DNA of 64,000 bases, taken from contig NZ_CP113783.1 of the NCBI RefSeq assembly GCF_029542205.1, positions 2,347,001 through 2,411,000 of the forward strand, in the 5' to 3' direction. The position numbers and the translations under genes are program-made. The stretch comes from Pseudoxanthomonas sp. SE1. Its GTDB lineage: Bacteria > Pseudomonadota > Gammaproteobacteria > Xanthomonadales > Xanthomonadaceae. Every line of letters starts with the position of its first letter. The first letter of the stretch is position 1. Shown here piece after piece: positions 34,181 through 47,529 of this stretch. The notes beneath the pieces were generated by a model that worked only from the letters and a program-made list of their open reading frames with translations, was not told the DNA's origin and searched no databases.

Positions 34181-34777
34181 ATGCCTGTGAGTCCAAACCC
34201 CACCCACAAGCGCCGTACCAGCCAGGAGACGCGGGAAGCCGTGCTCATCGCGGCGCGCAGGCTGTTTTTCACCAAGGGCTTCGACCAGACCACCCTGATG
34301 GACCTGGGCGAAGAAACCGGCCTCAGTGCCCGCGGCGTGATCCTGCACTTCGAGACCAAGGCAGACATCATCGCCACCCTGCTGATCCGCGACTACACCG
34401 CGCGCAAGGCGCCCATGGTGGAACGCCCGCAGGGGTCGACGCATGCCCAGCGCATCCTCGATTTCTATTTCTGGATGGCACGCGAGGACGCCGCCAATTT
34501 CATCGCGTTCCCTGCCTTGTGGAGCGTGTCGGCGCGCTGGTCGCCCAGCGTGGAGGCGGAAATGAACACCGCACTGCGCCGGATGCGCGAGCCGGTGCGC
34601 CAGGAGCTCAGCCGCGGCATGGCCGCGGGCGAATTCCGCGGCGTGGACATCCAGCATGCGGACGAGATGATCTGGCAGAGCTACCAGCACGGCCTGCGTG
34701 CCGTCTCCGTCAACGGCGGCACCCCGGCCATGGCCGTGCCGCAGGTGTTCAAGACGCTGGAAGCACTGACGGCCTGA
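34181..34777 (+). CDS. TetR/AcrR family transcriptional regulator
   Basis: A 198-residue regulator with an N-terminal helix-turn-helix (about 14-60; REAVLIAARRLFFTKGFDQT, then LSARGVILHFETKADII) and a helical effector domain. It opens the non-flagellar insert. The start could be the ATG at 34181 or the GTG two codons downstream. A palindrome CACACGATGTGTG lies about 130 bases upstream. The target is unknown. Confidence 0.83.
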   Translation: MPVSPNPTHKRRTSQETREAVLIAARRLFFTKGFDQTTLMDLGEETGLSARGVILHFETKADIIATLLIRDYTARKAPMVERPQGSTHAQRILDFYFWMAREDAANFIAFPALWSVSARWSPSVEAEMNTALRRMREPVRQELSRGMAAGEFRGVDIQHADEMIWQSYQHGLRAVSVNGGTPAMAVPQVFKTLEALTA

Positions 34778-34897
34778 TTCGCGGCGCCCCTGGGCGCCGC
34801 ATGTCGGACGCCGGACGCGGCATGTCCGGGACCTGGCCGCCACGGCGTGATTCCAGGTGTCATGCCGATCGCGCCCGCTGTTGCGCAAGGAATCCCC

Positions 34898-35170
34898 ATG
34901 CGCGCCACCTCCTGGGTTCTGCTCGTTTTCTATCTGCTGTGCTGCCTTGGCGCGCTGGGACTCATCCACGTCTCCGACCATCGACTGCTGGGACTGCAGC
35001 CCGACCCACTGGCGCACTCATTCGCCTGGCTGCTCGCCCTGCCATGGTCGCTGCTGACCCTGTTTTCCCTTGCCGGCACACCGACGGTGGCTTATGCATT
35101 GACCATCGCCGGCATGCTGCTGAACCTCGGGCTGGGCGTGGTCTGGGTGAAGCGCTGCAAGGCTGCGTGA
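34898..35170 (+). CDS. Small three-helix membrane protein
   Basis: A 90-residue protein with three hydrophobic helices (SWVLLVFYLLCCLGALGLI, FAWLLALPWSLLTLFSLAG, YALTIAGMLLNLGLGVVWV). An aagga ribosome binding site precedes the ATG at 34898. No family is recognised and no operon partner is obvious beyond the preceding TetR gene. Confidence 0.65.
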   Translation: MRATSWVLLVFYLLCCLGALGLIHVSDHRLLGLQPDPLAHSFAWLLALPWSLLTLFSLAGTPTVAYALTIAGMLLNLGLGVVWVKRCKAA

Positions 35171-35197
35171 TGCCCACGGGTGCCATCGCATGACAGA

Positions 35198-35231
35198 CAC
35201 GACAACGGCCGCATCGGCGGCCGTTGTCGTG
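35198..35231. terminator. Bidirectional hairpin between convergent genes
   Basis: A perfect 15-bp stem (CACGACAACGGCCGC, 35198-35212, with 35217-35231) has a 4-base loop and lies between the plus-strand membrane protein gene and the minus-strand secreted protein gene. No T-run is seen, but the stem is strong. Confidence 0.7.
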
Positions 35232-35253
35232 GGATCGGGCAACGCGCGCAAGG

Positions 35254-35883
35254 CTACTTGTCGCGGCCGTTACCCTTGTTTCCGTTGCCCTTCCCGCTGT
35301 TGCCCTTGCCGGGATGGTCGGCATGGGCGGGCTTGCCGCCCTGGCTGGACTGCGCAGGCTTCGCGGCGCCTGCACGCTTGCCCTGGCCGGGACCATGCTT
35401 GGACCAGTCCACGCTGGTGCGCTGGTCGATGCGGATGGGATAGCCCCAGCGGTCGTAGGTGCCCACCGCGCCGTTCTTCAGGGCGTGGAAAGCCGGGGAG
35501 CCGGGCTTGATGCCCATCTGCTTGGCGAGGTTGCCCCAGCCCTGGCCCGGATTGCGCTCATAGCGTTGCACCACATCCAGGCAGGGAATGCCGAGCGCCC
35601 GCGCGATGGCGCAAGCGAAATACACATCGGCCGGCGCCCAACCGCGACGATCGAGCAGGTCCAGAACCAGCGAGCGGGGCGCGCCATAGTACCCGGCCAT
35701 CTCGGAAACGAAGGGGTCACGATACCGGCGGCCATAGTCGTTGATCTCACCCAGCCGGGTATCGACCCACACATCGCCCGTCCGGATGTTGTAGCCCACG
35801 GTCTGCGCATGCAGGGGCTGGACGCCTCCCACCGCAGCTCCGGCAACCGCCATCACCACTACCCAGCGCGCCAACATGTTCAT
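35254..35883 (-). CDS. Exported protein with Gly/Lys/Asn-rich tail, unknown function
   Basis: A 209-residue protein with a signal peptide (residues 1 to about 26, ending PLHAQ). The globular part (about 27-155) contains DTRLGEINDYGRRYRDPFV and two cysteines. The strongly basic, low-complexity C-terminal tail (about 160-209) is rich in G, K, N, S and P. A ggaggagc ribosome binding site precedes the ATG. It is divergent from the diguanylate cyclase gene. The family is not recognised; the tail could bind polyanions such as exopolysaccharide or DNA. Confidence 0.7.
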   Translation of the reverse strand: MNMLARWVVVMAVAGAAVGGVQPLHAQTVGYNIRTGDVWVDTRLGEINDYGRRYRDPFVSEMAGYYGAPRSLVLDLLDRRGWAPADVYFACAIARALGIPCLDVVQRYERNPGQGWGNLAKQMGIKPGSPAFHALKNGAVGTYDRWGYPIRIDQRTSVDWSKHGPGQGKRAGAAKPAQSSQGGKPAHADHPGKGNSGKGNGNKGNGRDK

Positions 35884-36014
35884 GCTCTGCTCCTCCGTTG
35901 CGGTGCACGGAGTCTTGGCGCGATGCACTGAATACGCAATGACGCACCGCGCGAAACGTGATGCGAATCGGGGCGGCTCACTGCGTCCGATCGTGGCCAC
36001 CTGTTGCACCCAAG

Positions 36015-36030
36015 CGTGACATGGGTCACG
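36015..36030 (+). promoter_or_regulatory. CRP/Clp-type site and -10 element upstream of the diguanylate cyclase
   Basis: CGTGA-N6-TCACG keeps the central GTGA-N6-TCAC of CRP-family sites. A -10-like TACACT lies at 36051-36056. If transcription starts about 7 bases after it, the palindrome is centred near -41, the class II activator position. Clp is the CRP homologue of Xanthomonads. The assignment is inferred. Confidence 0.45.
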
Positions 36031-36150
36031 CCCACCCACAGGCAAGCGCCTACACTGCGCGGTGGCCCATCTCCGCCGAACCTCCTGCGATCGCGTGAAC
36101 GTTTGAACGACGAAGAAGCATCCCGCCCCCGGGCGCATCCGGCCCTTGTC

Positions 36151-37134
36151 ATGAAGCCGACCCGCCGCGACTTCCGCCTCGACATCATCGTCCTGCTGGG
36201 CTCGATCACGGGCGTCACCATCGCTGTCTTCGGCGTCTATCGCTGGCTCAGCGGGCAGCATGCCATTGCCTGGCTGGACTTCCTGATCGTCGCCGGCGTC
36301 ATGCTGCCGGTGCTCTATGCATGGCGGACCGGAGACAGCACGCGCGCCGGCGTGGTGCTGTGCGTGCTGAACTCGGCAGGCACGCTCGCGGCATGCCTGC
36401 TGGCGGGACATACGGCGCTGACGTGGATCTATCTGGTCCTGCTGACGAACTTCTTCATCGCCAACCGCTGGCTGGCGGTGTCCGCGAACCTTGCCATCCT
36501 GGTCGGCGTGCAGTTACTTCCCGGTTTCTTCCATGACGGGTTCCATGCCACGTCGGTGGCGGTCAGCGTGCTGCTGATCACCGGATTCTCGTACATCTTC
36601 GCCAAGCGCACGCAGGGAGACCGGGCACGACTGGAGAAACTGGCCGCGATCGATGCACTGACCGGCGTCCCCAACCGGCGCAGCATGGAACGCGCGCTGG
36701 CGGATGCAGTCAATCGCTTCCAGCGCGGCGAATGCGGCTTCGGACTGGTCGTCCTGGACCTGGACCACTTCAAGGGCGTCAACGACCAGTACGGGCACGC
36801 GGCCGGCGATGCCGCCATTGCGGACCTCGCCTCGATCCTGCGTTTCGAAATGCGGCGCAACGACCAGGTGTTCCGTTTCGGTGGCGAAGAGTTCGTCGCC
36901 CTGCTGGAACTGGACAACATCGAAGATCTCGAAACCACCACCGAACGGCTGCGCAAGGCCGTGCGCGCCTCGCTGCGCGGTCCGGGTGGACGCATCACCA
37001 TCTCGCTGGGCGCGGCCCTGCTGCGCGAACACGAGAAAACCTGGCATGACTGGTTCTCGCGCGCGGACGCCGCGTTATACCGTGCCAAGTCGGCCGGCCG
37101 CGACAGCTACGTGATCGCCGACGACCTGTTCTAG
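36151..37134 (+). CDS. Membrane-bound diguanylate cyclase (GGDEF)
   Basis: A 327-residue protein with an N-terminal membrane part of about five helices (residues 10-150). The GGDEF domain (about 165-325) contains the substrate segment DALTGVPNRRSME, LDLDHFKGVNDQYGHAAGD and the active-site GGEEF. An RxxD inhibitory site (RRND) lies five residues before the active site, so c-di-GMP product inhibition is expected. The ATG at 36151 is chosen; an upstream TTG near 36104 would add 16 residues. It probably feeds c-di-GMP into the FleQ-controlled flagellar and matrix switch, but no partner is fixed by context. Confidence 0.9.
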   Translation: MKPTRRDFRLDIIVLLGSITGVTIAVFGVYRWLSGQHAIAWLDFLIVAGVMLPVLYAWRTGDSTRAGVVLCVLNSAGTLAACLLAGHTALTWIYLVLLTNFFIANRWLAVSANLAILVGVQLLPGFFHDGFHATSVAVSVLLITGFSYIFAKRTQGDRARLEKLAAIDALTGVPNRRSMERALADAVNRFQRGECGFGLVVLDLDHFKGVNDQYGHAAGDAAIADLASILRFEMRRNDQVFRFGGEEFVALLELDNIEDLETTTERLRKAVRASLRGPGGRITISLGAALLREHEKTWHDWFSRADAALYRAKSAGRDSYVIADDLF

Positions 37135-37196
37135 GCGTGAGTGGGATCGCGTGGCCGACCGGCGGCATCGCACTCCTCACCGCCCCGGTTCCTCTG

Positions 37197-37949
37197 CCGT
37201 CGTCCCAGCGAACGCTGGGACCCATCTGCTCTTGCCCTGGAAGTCCCGCCATTCACCGGCATTGGATTCCAGCCTTCGCTGGAATGACGGGATCAGGATC
37301 AGCCGGCCGGCACCCCTACCGTCGTCCCAGCGAAAGCTGGGACCCATCTGCTCTTGTCCCGAAAGTCCCGGCACTCACAGGCAATGGATTCCAGCCTTCG
37401 CTGGAATGACGGGATCGGGATCAGCCGGCCGGCACCCCTACCGTCGTCCCAGCGAACGCTGGGACCCATCTGCTCTTGCCACGGAAGTCCCGGCACTCAC
37501 GGGCAATGGATTCCAGCCTTCGCTGGAATGACGGGGTCGGGATCATCCAACCGGTCTCCCCACCGTCGTCCCAGCGAACGCTGGGACCCATCTGCTCTTG
37601 CTCTTGAAGTCCCGGCACTCACAGGCAATGGATTCCAGCCTTCGCTGGAATGACGGGATCGGGATCAGCCGGCCGGCCCCCTATCGTCGTCCCAGCGAAC
37701 GCTGGGACCCATCTGCTCTTGCCTCGGAAATCCCGGCACTCACAGGCAATGGATTCCAGCCTTCGCTGGAATGACGGGATCGGGACCAGCCGACCGGACA
37801 CCTACCGTCGTCCCAGCGAACGCTGGGACCCATCTGCTCTTGCCCTGGAAATCCCGGCACTCACAGGCAATGGATTCCAGCCTTCGCTGGAATGACCGGA
37901 TCGGGATCAGCCGATTCGCTGGAATGACGGGGTCTGGATCACCCGGCCG
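37197..37949. repeat. Tandem array of six 121-122-bp units with paired inverted hairpins
   Basis: Units start at about 37197, 37319, 37441, 37563, 37684 and 37805, followed by a truncated seventh ending near 37949. Each unit holds hairpin A (GTCCCAGCG-AA-CGCTGGGAC), a conserved linker (starting CCATCTGCTCTTG) and hairpin B (ATTCCAGC-CTTC-GCTGGAAT). A and B are divergent copies of one REP-like element in opposite orientation. The array fills the whole 827-base gap between the convergent diguanylate cyclase and czcA genes. No gene is believable inside it; the open frames seen there are by-products of the repeat. Confidence 0.92.
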
Positions 37950-37961
37950 GGATCGATCCGC

Positions 37962-42416
<4,455 letters not shown>

Positions 42417-42420
<4 letters not shown>

Positions 42421-43706
42421 GGCGTGCTTCCTTGTTCATGGATGGCGGGCTGGGCCACGAGGGCCTGCCCGGTCAGGCGCTGGAGTTCGATCAGCGCGCG
42501 GTGTGCTTCAAGCGCCGCCTCGAGTTGCTGGCGCCGCGTGGACGTGGTCTCGGATTGCAGCTGCGCCCATTCCAGGTAACTGATGGCGCCGGCGCGGTAA
42601 GCGCGCTCCGCCGCCTGTTCGGCACGCATCAGGCGTGGCAGCACGTCGTCGCGCACGCGCTGCACTTCGAGTTGCGAAACGCGGTAGCGACCGTGGGCGT
42701 CGGCGAGCGTGGCGTACAGGGCGATGTCGCGCGATTCGCGTTCGATAGCAAGCGCGGCCAGATCGGCTTCTGCGGCTCGGATCTCCGGCCCGGCCCGGTG
42801 CGTGCTTCCCAATGGCAGCGACACACTGCCGACCAGTGCCGTGTCGCCGCTTTCCTGCAGCCGGCGCACGCCGACCTGCCAGTCGAGGTCGGGTGTCGCG
42901 GTGCTGCGCGCCAGGCGCAGGCGGGCTTCGCGCAGGCGATGTTCATCGGCGAACTGGGCAAGTTCCGGCGTGCCTTCCAGCAACGTGGCCAAGGCCTGCA
43001 TGTCGTCGATGGCCGGCAGCGTCAACGGATCGCCCGACGCCACCGCGAACCGTGGCGCGCGCTCGCCCCACAGGGCCGCCAGATGCTGGCGCGCGGCATC
43101 CTGCTGCTGCGCGGCGCGTGCGAGCGTCATTTCCGCGCGCGCCAGTGCCGCCTGTGCGGTGAGCACCACCGATTCCGGCGACGCCCCCGCCTGCAGACGC
43201 TGCCGTGCGGCCGCCACGGTGCGGCGGCGTTGCGCGATGTCCTGCACGGCGATCCCGTGGTGCGCGTGCGCGGCGGTGACGGCCAGATAGCGGCGCGCCA
43301 CTTCAGCCAGCAGGTCGAGGCGCTGTGCCTCGCGCTGCACGGACAGGGCATCGATGCGCGCCTGCGCCAGCGTGCGACGGGCATCCAGCTTGCCGCCGCG
43401 TTCAAGCACGCCGGCCAGTGTCAGGGTGAGTTCGGCCGCGGAGAAGCCGCGGGCGTCGCCCGTGCCCAGCGCGTTCTCCACCTGGATGCCGGCGCTCAAC
43501 GCCGGGCGCAGGAGCGCGGCGTCGCGCTCGGCGAGCAGCACCTCGGTGCGGGCGCCGAACAGGCGCAGATCGGGATGGGCGCGGGCGACGCGCGCGATGG
43601 CGTCATCCAGCGTCAGTGTTTCGGGGGATACAGCGGGCGATGGCACCTGCGCATGCACGCACGGCGCGATCGCGAAGGCGGCCAATGCCGCCAGTCGCAA
43701 CCACAT
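42417..43706 (-). CDS. czcC: Heavy-metal efflux outer-membrane channel (CzcC family, TolC-like)
   Basis: A 429-residue protein with a signal peptide (residues 1-20, ending CVHAQ) and two OEP repeats of long periplasmic helices (TLDDAIARVARAHPDLRLFG; ERAYRAGAISYLEWAQLQSE). It forms the outer-membrane duct of the tripartite pump. It is 62 bases downstream of the small histidine-rich gene on the same strand. Confidence 0.9.
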
Positions 43707-43768
43707 GGGAATTCTCCGGGAAGTCGGTGATGGAACGCGGGCGACAGGACGTCAGCCCGGTGCGGGCA

Positions 43769-44161
43769 TCAGGCGATGATCGGAGGACGCAGCAACAAGC
43801 TGACGGGTGCGCGTGGCACCGGCATCGTGGCCGCGACAGGCGCGGCGGAAAGCAGTTTCATGGCAGGCACGCGCATCGCCGCAGGCACGATGGCGTTCAG
43901 GTGGCCGCAGCAGTGGCTGGCGTGCATCAGGGCGTGCAGAAGATCGCCTTCGCCCGCCTCCCCATCCGCGTGATCGTGGTCGTCGCCTGCGGATTCACCC
44001 GCATGTTCGCTGACCGCATGCAGATGGTCGCCACCACTGCCCAGCTCGTGCAGGTCGCCCAGCGAGGCCAGTACCGGGTTCGCCAGCACGGCCAGCAACA
44101 GCACCGCCAGCGCGGGCAGGCGCAGCAACCGGAGGCAGTGGCGGCGGAGAAGACGGAGCAT
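43769..44161 (-). CDS. Small histidine-rich exported protein, CzcI-like
   Basis: A 130-residue protein with an N-terminal hydrophobic export signal (LALAVLLLAVLANPVLA type, here LPALAVLLLAVLANPVLA). A His/Asp-rich stretch (DDHDHADGEAGEGD), a HASHCCGH motif and the C-terminal end LLLRPPI recall CzcI-type proteins at the head of czc operons. It probably senses or binds periplasmic Zn/Co/Cd and modulates the operon. No two-component pair (CzcRS) is in view. Confidence 0.65.
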   Translation of the reverse strand: MLRLLRRHCLRLLRLPALAVLLLAVLANPVLASLGDLHELGSGGDHLHAVSEHAGESAGDDHDHADGEAGEGDLLHALMHASHCCGHLNAIVPAAMRVPAMKLLSAAPVAATMPVPRAPVSLLLRPPIIA

Positions 44162-44225
44162 CGGTTCGCATCCTAGCGGCAGCCAACGGCGTTAGACAAT
44201 TCCACGTCGCGTTGCGGCCGCGGAA

Positions 44226-44241
44226 TGGAACAGGTCTTGCA
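44226..44241 (+). promoter_or_regulatory. Sigma-54 promoter of the flhB operon
   Basis: TGGAACA-N4-TTGCA with exact -24/-12 spacing, 31 bases before the flhB ATG at 44273. It shows that the longer open frame beginning at 44225 is not the real start. Confidence 0.78.
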
Positions 44242-44272
44242 GTGCCTCCTCCGACCCCGTCGGAAACGCGCC

Positions 44273-45403
44273 ATGTCTGAGCAGGACGAAAGCGGCGAAC
44301 GCACAGAACTCCCTACCGAAAAACGACGCCGCGAGGCCCGTGAACAGGGCAACATCCCGCGTTCGCGCGAGCTGGCGACGGCGGCCGTCTTCGGGGCCGG
44401 CGTGCTGGCGATCATCGCGATGGGCCCGGGCCTGGCACGCGACACGCTGGGCTGGATGAAGATCGCGCTGACGCCCGACCCCGCGCTGATGCGCCAGCCG
44501 GACCAGCTGTTCGGGCATGTCGGCCTGCTGCTGCTGAAGCTGCTGGCGGTGGTCGCGCCGGTGGCCGGCATCTGCGTGCTGGCCGGCCTGGCCGCACCGA
44601 TCGCGATGAGCGGCTTCCAGTTCTCGCAGAAGGCCCTGATGCCGGACTTCAAGCGCCTCAGCCCGGCCGCCGGCCTCAAGCGGCTGTATGGCGCCGAGAG
44701 CGTGGCCGAACTGTTGAAATCGCTGCTGCGCGTCGTCCTTATCGGCGGCGCGGCGGCGATCTGCGTGAAGCTGGGCCTGAACCCGTTGCGGGAACTGCTG
44801 ACCATGCCGCTGGAACAGGCCGTGCGCAGCGGCCTTAAGTTCACCAGCACCCTGCTGCTGGCGACCACCGGGGGCCTGATCCTGCTGGCCGCCATCGACG
44901 CGCCGTACCAGAAGTGGAACTGGCTGCGGAAACTGAAGATGACACGCCAGCAACTCCGCGAGGAAATGAAGGAAAGCGAGGGCAGCCCCGAGGTCAAGGG
45001 CCGCATCCGCCAGATGCAGCACCAGCTCTCGCAGCGCCGGATGATGGAAGACGTGCCCCAGGCCGACGTGATCGTGGTCAATCCGACCCACTACGCGGTG
45101 GCGCTGAAGTACCAGACCGGCCAGATGGGCGCGCCCACCGTGGTCGCCAAGGGCGTGGACGAGCTCGCGATGCGCATCCGCGAAGTGGCCGATGCGCACC
45201 GCATCGCCATCGTTTCGGCGCCCCCTCTGGCACGCGCCTTGTATCGGGAAGGCCAACTTGGCCGGGAAATCCCCGTGAGACTCTACGCCGCCGTCGCCCA
45301 GATCCTGTCCTACGTGTACCAGCTGCGTGCCTGGCGCGTGGGCGAGGCCCCCCTGCCCGACCTGCCCGCGGTGGACGTGGATGAGCACGGGGGCAAGGCA
45401 TGA
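44273..45403 (+). CDS. flhB: Flagellar export specificity switch protein FlhB
   Basis: A 376-residue export-gate protein. The N-terminal cytoplasmic GERTELPTEKRRREAREQG is followed by four membrane helices and the cytoplasmic domain with the self-cleavage motif NPTH (cut between N270 and P271). Cleavage permits the switch to filament export signalled by FliK. It overlaps flhA by four bases. Confidence 0.96.
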   Translation: MSEQDESGERTELPTEKRRREAREQGNIPRSRELATAAVFGAGVLAIIAMGPGLARDTLGWMKIALTPDPALMRQPDQLFGHVGLLLLKLLAVVAPVAGICVLAGLAAPIAMSGFQFSQKALMPDFKRLSPAAGLKRLYGAESVAELLKSLLRVVLIGGAAAICVKLGLNPLRELLTMPLEQAVRSGLKFTSTLLLATTGGLILLAAIDAPYQKWNWLRKLKMTRQQLREEMKESEGSPEVKGRIRQMQHQLSQRRMMEDVPQADVIVVNPTHYAVALKYQTGQMGAPTVVAKGVDELAMRIREVADAHRIAIVSAPPLARALYREGQLGREIPVRLYAAVAQILSYVYQLRAWRVGEAPLPDLPAVDVDEHGGKA

Positions 45404-47481
45404 GCGCGCAGCCCGTCGGCGGCATACGCTGGATGGAGATGCTGAAGAACGGCCTCGGCGCCCCCCTGGTCGTGCTGGCGCTGCTGGCCATGATCGTGGT
45501 GCCGCTGGCACCGCCGGTGCTGGATGCGCTCTTCAGCTTCAACATCGCCATCTCGCTGGTGGTGCTTCTGGCCGTGGTGTACGTGAAGCGGCCACTCGAC
45601 TTCACCATCTTCCCCATCATCCTGCTGATGACCACGATGCTGCGCCTGGCGCTGAACGTGGCCTCCACCCGGGTGATCCTGCTCAACGGACAGAACGGCC
45701 ATGACGCCGCAGGCAAGGTCATCGCCGCGTTCGGCGAATTCGTGGTGGGCGGCAACTACGCGGTCGGCATCGTGGTGTTCGCCATCCTGACCATCATCAA
45801 CTTCGTGGTGATCACCAAGGGCGCGGGGCGCATCTCGGAAGTGTCGGCCCGCTTCATCCTGGATGCGATGCCCGGCAAGCAGATGGCCATCGACGCCGAC
45901 CTCAACGCCGGCATCCTGACCCGCGAGGAAGCCAAGGCCCGGCGCGAGGAAGTGCGCGAGGAAGCCGACTTCTACGGCGCGATGGACGGTGCCAACAAGT
46001 TCATCCGCGGCGACGCCATCGCCGGCATCCTGATCCTGTTCATCAACCTGGTCGGCGGCTTTGCCGTGGGCATGTTCCAGCACGGCATGGCGGCAAGCGA
46101 CGCCGCGTCCACGTACACGCTGCTGTCCATCGGCGACGGCCTGGTCGCGCAGCTGCCCGCCCTGCTGGTCTCGTCCTCGGTCGCCATGCTGGTGACGCGC
46201 GCCTCGCGCTCGCAGGACATGGGCCAGGCGGTGATGGGCCAGGCCTTCGGCCAGCACAAGGCGCTGGCCGTGTCGGCCGGCGTGCTGGGCCTGGTCGGCC
46301 TGGTGCCCGGCATGCCCAACGTCGCCTTTTTGACGCTCGCCGCCGGTCTGGGCTACCTGGCCTGGAAAATGTGGAAGCGGACCCAGGAAAGCCCCGAAGC
46401 GGCCGCTGGCGACCTGGCGGCCTTGCCCGCTCCGGGTGCGCCCGACCGCAACGCCGAGTTGACCTGGGACGAACTGCGCCCGGTCGATCCGCTGGGCCTG
46501 GAAGTCGGCTACAGGCTGATCCCGCTGGTCGACAAGAACCAGGGCGGCGAACTGATGTCCCGCATCAAGGCCGTGCGCCGCAAGCTGACCCAGGACCTCG
46601 GCTTCCTGGTGCCGCCGGTGCACATCCGCGACAACCTCGAACTTCCGTCGAATGGCTATCGCCTGCTGGTGCACGGCGTGCCGGTGGCGTCAGCCGAGAT
46701 CCACCCGGACCGCGAACTGGCGCTGGACCCGGGCGGTGCGTTCGGCAGCATCGACGGCATTCCGGGCAAGGACCCGGCGTTCGGGCTGGATGCCGTATGG
46801 ATCCAGTCGCACCAGAAGGCCACCGCCGAGTCGCTGGGTTACACCGTGGTCGATCCGGCTACCGTGATGGCCACCCACCTCTCGCACCTGGTGCGCGAAC
46901 ACGCCCCCGAACTGCTGGGCCACGAGGAAGTGCAGCAACTGCTGTCGCAGCTGGGCCGCAGCGCGCCGAAGCTGGTCGAAGACCTCACGCCCAAGGCGCT
47001 GCCGCTGGCCACGGTGGTGCGCGTGCTGCAGAACCTGCTGATCGAGCGCGTGCCGATACGCCAGCTGCGCCGCATCGTCGAAGCGCTGGTCGAGTTCGCC
47101 CCGCAGAACGCCGATCCGGCCGCACTCACCGCGGCGGTGCGGACCTCGCTGGGCCGCTTCATCGTGCAGGAGATCTCGGGCATGGCGCCGGAACTGCCCG
47201 TCTACACCTTGGCGCCGAATCTGGAACGCGTCTTGCAGGACAGCACCCAGGGAACCGGCGCGGCGCTGGAACCGGGACTGGCGGAACGCCTGCACCAGAG
47301 CCTCGCCGACGTGGTGAACAAGCAGGAAGCCCGCAGCGAGCCTGCGGTGGTGCTGGTACCGGGATCGGTCCGCGCCGCCCTCGCCCGCCTGGTCCGCCAC
47401 AGCGTCCCCTCGCTGTCGGTGCTGGCCTACAGCGAGGTTCCCGAGGACAAACGGTTGAAGCTGGTCGGCACGATCAGCTGA
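45400..47481 (+). CDS. flhA: Flagellar export gate protein FlhA
   Basis: A 693-residue export-gate protein. About eight membrane helices (residues 20-310) are followed by a linker and the cytoplasmic nonameric ring domain. FHIPEP-family marks include LRLALNVASTRVILL, FVVGGNYAVGIVVF and DAMPGKQMAIDADLNAG. It binds chaperone-substrate complexes such as FliS-flagellin. Confidence 0.96.
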   Translation: MSAQPVGGIRWMEMLKNGLGAPLVVLALLAMIVVPLAPPVLDALFSFNIAISLVVLLAVVYVKRPLDFTIFPIILLMTTMLRLALNVASTRVILLNGQNGHDAAGKVIAAFGEFVVGGNYAVGIVVFAILTIINFVVITKGAGRISEVSARFILDAMPGKQMAIDADLNAGILTREEAKARREEVREEADFYGAMDGANKFIRGDAIAGILILFINLVGGFAVGMFQHGMAASDAASTYTLLSIGDGLVAQLPALLVSSSVAMLVTRASRSQDMGQAVMGQAFGQHKALAVSAGVLGLVGLVPGMPNVAFLTLAAGLGYLAWKMWKRTQESPEAAAGDLAALPAPGAPDRNAELTWDELRPVDPLGLEVGYRLIPLVDKNQGGELMSRIKAVRRKLTQDLGFLVPPVHIRDNLELPSNGYRLLVHGVPVASAEIHPDRELALDPGGAFGSIDGIPGKDPAFGLDAVWIQSHQKATAESLGYTVVDPATVMATHLSHLVREHAPELLGHEEVQQLLSQLGRSAPKLVEDLTPKALPLATVVRVLQNLLIERVPIRQLRRIVEALVEFAPQNADPAALTAAVRTSLGRFIVQEISGMAPELPVYTLAPNLERVLQDSTQGTGAALEPGLAERLHQSLADVVNKQEARSEPAVVLVPGSVRAALARLVRHSVPSLSVLAYSEVPEDKRLKLVGTIS

Positions 47482-47529
47482 GACCGGGAGCAGCAGAACC
47501 CGACGCGACATCGAACCGGATAGCACGCC

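Noticed and set aside
37197..37949. CRISPR array
   Set aside because: The whole 122-bp unit is conserved with no variable spacers, each unit holds two palindromes, and no cas genes are present.
44225..44272. Earlier ATG for flhB
   Set aside because: It falls inside the sigma-54 promoter at 44226-44241 and adds residues not found in FlhB.
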